Below are positions 56,881 to 64,000 of a stretch of 64,000 nucleotides of DNA, piece by piece. Position 1 is the stretch's first letter, and each line of letters begins with the position of its first letter. Under the pieces are notes generated by a model, which did no database searches, was not told the DNA's origin, and saw only the letters and a list, made by a program, of their open reading frames with translations. Source of the stretch: Hydrogenovibrio crunogenus (lineage in GTDB: Bacteria; Pseudomonadota; Gammaproteobacteria; Thiomicrospirales; Thiomicrospiraceae). The DNA lies in NCBI RefSeq assembly GCF_004786015.1, contig NZ_CP032096.1, positions 2,046,001 to 2,110,000 of the forward strand. The letters are read 5' to 3'. A program made the translations under genes and the position numbers.

Positions 56881-57597
56881 GTGACTGAACTCACTCAAAT
56901 CATACTCTATACTTTATTTGCCGGTGCCTGCATCCCTATCGGTGGCCTTTTGGGTTACTTTGAAAAAATTCGCCCACAATGGCTGGAAAATGAACTCCGA
57001 CACGGTATTATTGCATTCGGTGGTGGCATTTTAGTGGCAGCGGTTGCATTAGTTCTGGTGCCGGAAGGTAAACATTACGTCGACCACGATTTTTGGAGTG
57101 TTGGCCTCTTCCTATTTGGAGGTATCTTCTTCTTTTTGATGGAACGATACTTGGGCACTAAACGGCAAGAAAAACCTCAGTTTACTGCAATGCTGTTAGA
57201 CTATCTGCCAGAATCACTTGCACTGGGAGGTGCCTTCGCCATTGGAGCCGCTTCTGCTCCTTTGCTGGCATTGTTTATTGGATTACAGAATTTACCTGAA
57301 GGATTCAATGCTTACCGTGAGCTTATCAACAAACCCAATGCCAGCAAAAAACGAATTTTAGGATTCATGGGAGGGTTAGCACTACTCGGCCCGATTATCG
57401 CGATCATCGGCTGGCATTATTTAAGCCATAACACCTTGTTATTAGGCGCTGTTATGCTATTTGCCTCTGGCGGTATCTTGTATCTTATTTTCCAAGACAT
57501 TGCTCCCCAATCAAAAATGCAACGACATTGGGCCCCGCCATTAGGCGCCATTCTCGGCTTTTGCTTCGGCATGTTAGGCCAGGCTTTCTGGAACTAA
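56881..57597 (+). CDS. ZIP-family metal transporter
   Basis: 238 residues, GTG start, about eight membrane segments. DYLPESLALG and LQNLPEGFNAY stand for the paired metal motifs of ZIP proteins, where HNxPEG is usual; here the His is Gln, which may alter selectivity. Inner-membrane import of Zn2+ or another divalent metal is likely. Confidence 0.8.
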   Translation: MTELTQIILYTLFAGACIPIGGLLGYFEKIRPQWLENELRHGIIAFGGGILVAAVALVLVPEGKHYVDHDFWSVGLFLFGGIFFFLMERYLGTKRQEKPQFTAMLLDYLPESLALGGAFAIGAASAPLLALFIGLQNLPEGFNAYRELINKPNASKKRILGFMGGLALLGPIIAIIGWHYLSHNTLLLGAVMLFASGGILYLIFQDIAPQSKMQRHWAPPLGAILGFCFGMLGQAFWN

Positions 57598-57754
57598 TTC
57601 ACTTAAAAAAACAATAACTTGATTTCAAAAACTTTTATCAAAAACAAACTTACTGTACGATAAAACTCTAAACAAGACAGCGACCTAACCTCCAGACCAA
57701 AAGCTGTCGATAACCATTTCCCTTAGAACTGTTATTAACATCAAAAAGGAATTT
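57598..57754. other. Gene-free gap with nothing recognisable
   Basis: AT-rich sequence with no clear hairpin, palindrome or open frame; presumably the promoter region of the APC gene. Confidence 0.4.
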
Positions 57755-59077
57755 ATGGATCACTCTCAGATGAAGTCAACGCATTATCAATCTAATAGTT
57801 TAACGTTAACCGGTGCGGTCGCCATGGGAACAGGCGTCATGATTGGGGCCGGTATTTTTGCCTTAACAGGACAAGTTGCAGAACTGGCCAAAAGCTGGTT
57901 TCCATTAGCCTTTCTGGCCGCCGCCATTGTCGCTGGTTTCAGTGCTTATTCCTATGTCAAAATGGCTAACGCCTATCCATCTGCCGGCGGCATTGCGATG
58001 TTCCTCAAAAAAGCCTATGGCAAAACCGTCATGACCGGAGCCGGCGCTTTATTGATGTACTTTTCCATGGTCATCAATGAAAGTTTGGTCGCGAGAACGT
58101 TTGGTACCTACACCATGGAGCTATTTGATGCGAACCAATATCCCGAGTGGGTTATTCCAGCGTTAGGGGTCGCCCTATTATTCTTTGCTTTTCTCATCAA
58201 TATCCTAAGTAATCGCTTTATCGAACGCTTTTCTTTTTTTATGGCGTTCATCAAAATTGCAGGCCTGGTCGTTTTTGCATTAGCCGGCTTATGGGTTTCT
58301 GGTTTATCTTTTGAAAGCATTTCGGCCGCCCCGCCGTCAACATCAAGCAGTACCGATTTCTTGGGAGCGGTTGCGTTGGCGGTATTGGCTTATAAAGGGT
58401 TTACCACCATCACGAACAGTGGTGGCGAAATTGAGTATCCTCATACAAATGTCGGACGAGCCATTATTATTTCGATTTCACTTTGTCTGACTTTATATAT
58501 GTTGGTAACGTTTTCGATAGGGGCGAACCTGAGCATTGAAGAAATCGTTCAAGCGAAAGACTATGCTTTGGCAGAAGCCGCCAGACCTGCCTTTGGTGAT
58601 GCAGGGCTATGGTTTACCGTTATTTTCGCAATCGTCGCCACAGTGTCCGGCGTCATTGCCAGTGTCTTTGCGGTAAGTCGAATGTTAGCCATGCTGACCG
58701 AAATGAAGCTGGTGCCCCATCGCCATTTTGGTATGCCGGGCGATCTCCAAAAACATACCTTGGTATACACCATTGTCATTGCAATGCTCCTCACGATATT
58801 TTTTGATCTCAGTCGCATTGCTGCCTTAGGCGCAATCTTTTATATCATCATGGACATCGCCATTCATTGGGGAGTGCTACGCTACCTTCGAGAGGAAGTG
58901 AAGGCCAGTACCGCGATTTTAATAACGGCAATCGTTTTAGACATCATCATTCTCATCGCATTGATTGCAGTTAAATTTCAAACGGATCCTTTCGTCATCT
59001 ATGCTGCCCTAATCGGCTTAGCGTTGATTTTTGTCGGAGAAAGACTCTTTTTAAGTCATCAACGCAAGGCGTCATAA
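57755..59077 (+). CDS. APC-superfamily amino acid permease
   Basis: 440 residues with about 12 membrane segments. MGTGVMIGAGIFALTGQVAE is the family's unwound helix 1. AAGGA lies 4 bases upstream. Substrate not predicted. A repeat copy inside encodes GLV. No operon partner. Confidence 0.85.
   Translation: MDHSQMKSTHYQSNSLTLTGAVAMGTGVMIGAGIFALTGQVAELAKSWFPLAFLAAAIVAGFSAYSYVKMANAYPSAGGIAMFLKKAYGKTVMTGAGALLMYFSMVINESLVARTFGTYTMELFDANQYPEWVIPALGVALLFFAFLINILSNRFIERFSFFMAFIKIAGLVVFALAGLWVSGLSFESISAAPPSTSSSTDFLGAVALAVLAYKGFTTITNSGGEIEYPHTNVGRAIIISISLCLTLYMLVTFSIGANLSIEEIVQAKDYALAEAARPAFGDAGLWFTVIFAIVATVSGVIASVFAVSRMLAMLTEMKLVPHRHFGMPGDLQKHTLVYTIVIAMLLTIFFDLSRIAALGAIFYIIMDIAIHWGVLRYLREEVKASTAILITAIVLDIIILIALIAVKFQTDPFVIYAALIGLALIFVGERLFLSHQRKAS
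58260..58268. repeat. CAGGCCTGG copy inside the APC permease gene
   Basis: Nine-base core with tail TCGTTTTTGC; encodes Ala-Gly-Leu-Val. Confidence 0.8.
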
Positions 59078-59085
59078 AAACTGGC

Positions 59086-59095
59086 CAGGCCTGGT
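59086..59095. repeat. CCAGGCCTGG copy after the APC permease gene
   Basis: Exact copy 8 bases after the stop, tail TTGTTTTGGC. May act as a weak terminator stem. Confidence 0.85.
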
Positions 59096-59172
59096 TGTTT
59101 TGGCACCCTTAGCCTGGCCTAAAGCGCTTTATAAAAACGATACAAAAGAGTTCTAAATCAAACTTCAAGACA

Positions 59173-59204
59173 AAAAAAAGCCCGTTAAATAACGGGCTTT
59201 TTTA
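59173..59204. terminator. Bidirectional terminator
   Basis: AAAAAAAGCCCGTT/AACGGGCTTTTTT stem, AAAT loop, T-rich in both directions. Serves the APC permease and the converging BCCT gene. Confidence 0.93.
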
Positions 59205-59223
59205 TTGCCATACGTCAATGAGA

Positions 59224-61206
59224 TTAACGCAACACGTGCAAGAAATGCATATGTTTATGGTAATGATCAATAATATCATGAATGATCGCCTGCTTTGACC
59301 ACCCCATCACATCATAGTCCTGTCCGCCTTCACGTAAATGAATTTCAGCACGATAATAACGCGCCGATTCATCCATTTCGTCCATCGACGTTTCAACCTG
59401 AGTAAACTCCGGCTTCAAATGCGAACGACTGCGAACTTCATAAATAAAGTCAGTCTCTTCACCGTGGCGAACAATTAAACGGACTCGGTCATTCTCTTTT
59501 TCATTTTCGACCAACACATCCAACTCTTGTGCTTTAAGTTCTTCAGCCACCTCTTCGCAAGCTGGGCGAGCCACACTTTGAATATAACGACTCACGACGG
59601 ATTTACTTGGGTAATCAACGATATTATGTAACCGCTCTTTCCAATTGCCATCCGTGGTCGCAGGTGGCGTCGGCGCGACATTCATCTGCAAACTTTCACG
59701 CTTAGCAATGTCGACCCTTAACGCCATAATCAAACCATAAGTGGCAATTAATAGCACAATGGAAAAGGGTAATGCACTGGCAATCGTTAATGTCTGTAAA
59801 GCACCCAACCCTCCAGCAAGCAAGAGAATTGCAGCAATCAATCCAACTCCGATGACCCAGTAAAGTCTTTGCCAGATGGGGGTATCATCTCGGCCATTTG
59901 AACACAACATATTCACCACCAACGCACCGGAATCGGCTGATGTAACGAAAAAGATAATCACCATTAAAATCGCGATAAACGACAGTATTGAACCAAAAGG
60001 AAATTGATCCAAGAAAGCAAACAAAGCGATGGCAACATCATTCGATACGGCTTTTCCTAAACTATCCAATCCACCATTCAAAATCATATCGATGGCGGAA
60101 TTCCCGAAGAAAGTAAACCACATCATACTGAAACCAATCGGCACAAATAGAACCCCGGTTACGAATTCACGGATACTGCGTCCTCGCGAAACACGGGCAA
60201 TAAAAAGACCGACAAAAGGCGCCCATGCTAACCACCATGCCCAATAAAAAATCGTCCAACCCCCAATCCAATCTGTCTTTTCATAAGCAAAAAGATTGAA
60301 AGTCACTCGAACAATGTCAGATAAATAGGTTCCGGCATTCTGAATTAAAGCTTGCATCAAGAAAATGGTTGAGCCTAAAAACAATACCAGCAACATTAAA
60401 ATGACTGCCAAACTCATATTCAGCTCTGATAGACGGCGAATCCCTTTGTCTAACCCCGTTACCACTGAAACAGCCGCTAAGGCGGTCACAGCTGCAATTA
60501 ACACCACCTGGGTAATCACACCGATAGGCACTTCAAATAAATAATTTAACCCTGTATTCATTTGTAGTACCCCATACCCTAATGAGGTGGCGATACCGAA
60601 TACCGTACCAATAACCGCAAATACATCCACTGCATGCCCTACTGGTCCATAAATGCGTTCACCAATCAAAGGGTATAAAGCAGAACGCATGGTTAAAGGC
60701 AGTCCATGACGATAACTAAAAAACGCTAAAATCAATGCCACAATCGCATAGATCGCCCAGGCATGTAACCCCCAATGGAAAAAAGTGATTTTCATGGCCT
60801 CACGAGCGGCTTCAACCGTTCCCGCATCACCGACAGGTGGTGACAAGAAGTGCATCACCGGTTCAGCAACCCCGAAAAACATAAGCCCGATTCCCATACC
60901 GGCAGAAAACAGCATTGAAAACCAGGTAATTTTAGAATAATCCGGCGAGGCATGATCGGGACCTAACTTGATATCGCCATAACGGGAAAGCCCAAGAAAG
61001 ACCACCGTGATTAAAATAATAGCAACCGTTAAGACGTAAAACCAACTGCCATTATCAACAATGATATTTTGTAAATGGCTGAAAGCGCCGTCCGCTTGTT
61101 GTGGAAAAACAGCGGCATACAACAACAGTAAAATAACCAGGCCTGAGGCGGTAAAAAAGACAGGGGGGTTCAATCGTGCTTGCTCTGCAGTGGAGGATTG
61201 TTTCAT
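59224..61206 (-). CDS. BCCT-family transporter (choline/betaine type)
   Basis: 660 residues with about 12 membrane segments (about 12-500) and a long cytoplasmic C-terminal domain (about 510-660), as in BetT. GMGIGLMFFGVAEPV and the aromatic FYWAWWLAWAPFVG box are the BCCT signatures. It would import choline, betaine or a related quaternary amine for osmotic protection. The porin gene lies 70 bases upstream on the same strand. A near-copy of the repeat (61137-61146, read on the minus strand) encodes SGLV. Confidence 0.9.
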   Translation of the reverse strand: MKQSSTAEQARLNPPVFFTASGLVILLLLYAAVFPQQADGAFSHLQNIIVDNGSWFYVLTVAIILITVVFLGLSRYGDIKLGPDHASPDYSKITWFSMLFSAGMGIGLMFFGVAEPVMHFLSPPVGDAGTVEAAREAMKITFFHWGLHAWAIYAIVALILAFFSYRHGLPLTMRSALYPLIGERIYGPVGHAVDVFAVIGTVFGIATSLGYGVLQMNTGLNYLFEVPIGVITQVVLIAAVTALAAVSVVTGLDKGIRRLSELNMSLAVILMLLVLFLGSTIFLMQALIQNAGTYLSDIVRVTFNLFAYEKTDWIGGWTIFYWAWWLAWAPFVGLFIARVSRGRSIREFVTGVLFVPIGFSMMWFTFFGNSAIDMILNGGLDSLGKAVSNDVAIALFAFLDQFPFGSILSFIAILMVIIFFVTSADSGALVVNMLCSNGRDDTPIWQRLYWVIGVGLIAAILLLAGGLGALQTLTIASALPFSIVLLIATYGLIMALRVDIAKRESLQMNVAPTPPATTDGNWKERLHNIVDYPSKSVVSRYIQSVARPACEEVAEELKAQELDVLVENEKENDRVRLIVRHGEETDFIYEVRSRSHLKPEFTQVETSMDEMDESARYYRAEIHLREGGQDYDVMGWSKQAIIHDIIDHYHKHMHFLHVLR

Positions 61207-61276
61207 CCGAATAACCTCATCTTAATATTCGATTGCAAAAAAGTGCGGACTATCAATAACAACGATGCGACCACAA

Positions 61277-62353
61277 CTAGAAATAGAAATCCATCGTTAA
61301 ATACAGTGCTGAAAAATCGCCTTCACCGACATTCCCATTCCGACCGATATAACCGTCTTGCGTTAAATATTCTGCATATATCCAACCCGGTCCATAGTTA
61401 TATTTGATACCTGGCGCATAGGCAGAAACAACATTGGCATCATTGCCTTTGGTTTGTGGGTCTGCCCACGAGGCATCCAAATAATACGTCCAATCGCCAC
61501 TGGAACGCCCGATTTCAAGGGCATAGCGTGTATTTTCAACCTTACGTTCCAACCCGTTGCTGTTTGCATAATTTTCAGGTAAATTGCGTTGCGCTTGAAT
61601 AACTTCCCCGTTTAAGAAAGTCTTTCCAAATGTTCCTTTATAGTAAACAACTAAAGCAGAATGATCTCCATCAACCTTATCATTAGCAGTTGTAAAATCT
61701 TGTAAACGTCCCGCTTGTAAAGCCGCCCCAATGGTCTGATTTGAAGCTAAATCAATGCCGACATTTCCAACCACAGTTTGAACTTTTCGATAAGTGGTTG
61801 ATGACCCCCAGTGTCGATTGTCGTCCATGGTATCGGTACTGGTTTTGCCCCAGTCGTCCTGATGATAATAAGCCACATCATAGTTGAGATTAGAGGCTTT
61901 ACCTTGCAACTTCAGCCCCACATCCATTTGGTCGCCATAACCACCTTGCAACATATCACCAGGCCAGAAGTTATAAGTCTTCCAACCAAACGGAACCTGA
62001 CTTTTACCCACAATCAGCTTGTGATCGTCATTAAGATCAAACCCGACCCATGCTTTATGCATACCGGCTTGGTCACCGGTTGAATTATTGTCGGGATCGG
62101 TAAAACTCCCTGGCCCCATGCGCCATTCCATAGAGTAAGACCAGTTACCTTTCCCTTTGTCCGCTTGACCATCAGCATACAAAACCAAAGCCTCATCACC
62201 AATGGTGCCGTTATTAGGCTCATTGGCACCAGAGTGAAATGACTGGTTATAATTAAACCAAACACCCCCGGCTAACTGATTGGATGCTTGCACTGAAGAA
62301 AAGACAAAAGGAAATGAAAAAAGTGTCGCTAAAGACAAGGGAGATAATCGCAT
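61277..62353 (-). CDS. Outer-membrane porin-like protein
   Basis: 358 residues. A signal peptide (cleavage near VQA-SN), then repeated amphipathic strands and a terminal phenylalanine (MDFYF), typical of outer-membrane barrels. AAGGAG lies 7 bases before the ATG. Resembles phosphate-selective or generic porins, but the family is not firm. The co-directional BCCT gene suggests that it may pass the same solute through the outer membrane. Confidence 0.8.
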   Translation of the reverse strand: MRLSPLSLATLFSFPFVFSSVQASNQLAGGVWFNYNQSFHSGANEPNNGTIGDEALVLYADGQADKGKGNWSYSMEWRMGPGSFTDPDNNSTGDQAGMHKAWVGFDLNDDHKLIVGKSQVPFGWKTYNFWPGDMLQGGYGDQMDVGLKLQGKASNLNYDVAYYHQDDWGKTSTDTMDDNRHWGSSTTYRKVQTVVGNVGIDLASNQTIGAALQAGRLQDFTTANDKVDGDHSALVVYYKGTFGKTFLNGEVIQAQRNLPENYANSNGLERKVENTRYALEIGRSSGDWTYYLDASWADPQTKGNDANVVSAYAPGIKYNYGPGWIYAEYLTQDGYIGRNGNVGEGDFSALYLTMDFYF

Positions 62354-62445
62354 GAGTGTTCTCCTTCTATTGATAAGAATAAAATCAGTTTAACAATTGT
62401 TACATCGATAGTGCAAGTTCAGGCAGATAGCACCCAACCTTTCAG

Positions 62446-63510
62446 TTAGGTCGATGTCTTATCTGAATACTTGTCTTTGATTTGAATAATTTGGGGCAGG
62501 ACAGCCAAAAAACACTCCACCAACTCCGGATCAAAATGTTTATTTTTCTCAGACTTGATTAAGTGCACCGCCTTTTCAACCGGCCAAGCTTCTTTATAAG
62601 GGCGTTCGGATGTTAGCGCGTCGAACACATCCGCAATGGCCACAATTCGTCCTGAGATAGGAATATCTTTTCCAGACAACCCCTTAGGGTAGCCTTTACC
62701 ATCAAACTTTTCATGATGGGTTAATGCAATTTCATAAGCGGTTTTTAACACATTAGAATCATGTCCTTCCAGAATTTCGCCCCCGATTTCGACATGACGC
62801 TGCATTTCAAGATACTCTGCTTCAGATAGTTTTCCTGGCTTCATCATAATCGTATCTGAAATGCCAATCTTACCAACATCATGCATCGGCGAGGCAATTC
62901 GGATCATATGCGCTTCTTTTTTATCTAAGCCCGCTTCAAGTGCGATCAACTCTGAAAAATAACTGACGCGTTTGACATGGTTGCCTGTTTCATTATCTCG
63001 ATATTCTGATGCGCGCCCCAGTCGATAAATAATTTCATGGTGCGCTTCCTCCAAAGCTTGCGTTCGCTCCTGAACTTTTTGCTCAAGCAATCGATTCTGT
63101 TCCTTCAACATCATTTTCATTTGCCAGTTCTCAAGCTGAATTTCAATCCGCTTAAGCAACTCATGACGATTAAAAGGCTTCATCACATAATCACTGGCAC
63201 CATTTTTCAAAGCTCTGAGCCGATTCTCTTGATCATTTTGAGCCGTTAACATCACAACGGGGGGAGCATCCTGTTCATGGTAATGCTGTTTAATCATCGC
63301 TAAGGCTGCAAACCCATCCAAAATGGGCATATTAATGTCTAACAAAATCAAATCAATGGGTTGAGATGCCAGCACAGCGCTTAACTGAAGCGGGTCATTC
63401 AAGAGTTGAATATTTTTATAACCTTCAAGCGTCAAAAGATCCATGACAAGGTCTAAGTTGACCTGTTGATCATCTAACACCAAAACCCGAGCATCATAGA
63501 GTTGCGTCAT
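62446..63510 (-). CDS. Response regulator with HD-GYP phosphodiesterase domain
   Basis: 354 residues. The receiver domain (1-125) has the acceptor Asp in LILLDINMP and the Lys in VMKPF. A coiled linker precedes the HD-GYP domain: MHDVGKIG and HHEKFDGKGYPKGLSG, both complete. It should hydrolyse c-di-GMP when phosphorylated by the upstream hybrid kinase, whose stop overlaps its start as ATGA. Confidence 0.94.
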   Translation of the reverse strand: MTQLYDARVLVLDDQQVNLDLVMDLLTLEGYKNIQLLNDPLQLSAVLASQPIDLILLDINMPILDGFAALAMIKQHYHEQDAPPVVMLTAQNDQENRLRALKNGASDYVMKPFNRHELLKRIEIQLENWQMKMMLKEQNRLLEQKVQERTQALEEAHHEIIYRLGRASEYRDNETGNHVKRVSYFSELIALEAGLDKKEAHMIRIASPMHDVGKIGISDTIMMKPGKLSEAEYLEMQRHVEIGGEILEGHDSNVLKTAYEIALTHHEKFDGKGYPKGLSGKDIPISGRIVAIADVFDALTSERPYKEAWPVEKAVHLIKSEKNKHFDPELVECFLAVLPQIIQIKDKYSDKTST

Positions 63511-64000
63511 GATTTTCTTGACTCCTGTACCTTATGAATCCACATTAGTATTTCTGTCTCATTCAGCGGAGATGACAGCTTATCATCCACCCCCTCTATT
63601 TCTGAGTGATTAATCGACACAAAATAAGCTTTTTTGTGTTTAAAAACCGACAACTGCCTAAGGCTGGAAACAGTTGTTTGTATGGCTTCTTTTTTCAAAG
63701 CCATCCCCACAAAAACAATATCTGGCTTAAGGGTTTGAGCCATGTTTAGCCCAAGTTCTAAATCAGGCGCCACATTCAGCTCAATGAGTTCGCTCCCCTT
63801 GCCTAGCCCGGCCATGACATGCATATTCTGTGGCTGGTTATCGATTAACAACACTTTCACTAGAGTGTTGTTGATCGATTCAGAGGGCTCTTTCGTTTCC
63901 AAATCAACCTGATGAAGCGTGGACAAAGGAAAATCAACCCAAAAACAAGACCCTTCATTCTCTTCACTGGTAAACCCAATGTCTCCCCCCATCAAATACA
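63507..64000 (-). CDS. Hybrid sensor histidine kinase, C-terminal part (runs off the window)
   Basis: At least 164 residues, open at the window end. It begins in the last part of a kinase ATPase domain (MGGDIGFTSEENEGSCFWVDFPL, the G2 box) and then has a receiver-like domain (VKVLLIDNQPQNMHVMAGL). The usual acceptor Asp position reads IVFVGMAL, so phosphotransfer to this receiver is doubtful. The 4-base overlap with the HD-GYP gene makes them a pair. Confidence 0.82.
   Translation of the reverse strand, partial: YLMGGDIGFTSEENEGSCFWVDFPLSTLHQVDLETKEPSESINNTLVKVLLIDNQPQNMHVMAGLGKGSELIELNVAPDLELGLNMAQTLKPDIVFVGMALKKEAIQTTVSSLRQLSVFKHKKAYFVSINHSEIEGVDDKLSSPLNETEILMWIHKVQESRKS

Overview
This window reads as a chromosomal stretch of a free-living gammaproteobacterium. 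Base composition is moderate, genes are densely packed on both strands, and there is no insertion sequence, prophage, rRNA operon or CRISPR array. The gene set (malate:quinone oxidoreductase of the epsilonproteobacterial style, polyphosphate genes, a betaine-type BCCT carrier, FolE2/FolM pterin enzymes, TSUP carrier, many c-di-GMP and chemotaxis proteins) best suits a marine chemolithoautotroph of the Thiomicrospira/Hydrogenovibrio/Thiomicrorhabdus group. That placement is inference from gene content and remembered family resemblance, not a database result.

Layout. 1-8.4 kb: PilZ protein, esterase, lptM-lysA, an unrecognised gene, rlmI, gcvH and a membrane diguanylate cyclase. 8.5-11.6 kb: tRNA-Arg(CCG), a cold-shock gene, a DUF523/DUF1722 protein and hemH. 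11.6-17.9 kb: an arsenic-type cluster read leftward (metallo-beta-lactamase-fold protein, ArsP-type permease, a Cys-rich membrane-thioredoxin fusion, ArsJ-associated GAPDH, ArsJ, then folM) with arsR divergent on the right; no arsenate reductase is present. 17.9-25.4 kb: mqo, a COG0523 metallochaperone, folE2, an AT-rich PIN-like gene with an lrp-type regulator, leuA and a CnoX-like co-chaperone. 25.5-35.2 kb: a second metallo-beta-lactamase-fold protein, AI-2E/PerM exporter, ppnN, a DEAD-box helicase, a tetR-cytochrome c' pair, EI24 protein, aldehyde dehydrogenase and an EAL-like/HDOD protein. 35.4-44.3 kb: pyrC, yidD, ppk, ppx, a CysJ-like reductase, a small membrane protein, pyrE and a SixA-type phosphatase. 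44.4-56.7 kb: a very large chemoreceptor, TSUP carrier, argB, a lipoprotein, a calcium-loop protein behind a structured leader, yajQ, an aminotransferase, an HDOD protein, algC and dut. 56.9-64 kb: ZIP and APC transporters, a BCCT carrier with a porin, an HD-GYP response regulator and the end of a hybrid histidine kinase running off the window.

How parts work together. Signalling through c-di-GMP is heavily represented (PilZ, GGDEF, EAL-like/HDOD, YajQ, HDOD, HD-GYP), and one diguanylate cyclase shares its periplasmic sensor with the large chemoreceptor. The arsenic block combines ArsJ/GAPDH (arsenate exported as an arseno-sugar phosphate) with an ArsP-type permease. ppk and ppx are consecutive and a PhoB-like box lies before ppk.

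The most striking unexplained signal is a palindrome, CCAGGCCTGG, found exactly 11 times, with 15 copies of the 9-mer CAGGCCTGG and several near copies. It occurs both in terminators and inside genes, usually followed by a short T-rich tail. It behaves like a genome signature or DNA-uptake-type sequence rather than an ordinary terminator stem. Several perfect palindromes, a tandem TetR operator and a structured leader RNA candidate are also noted.
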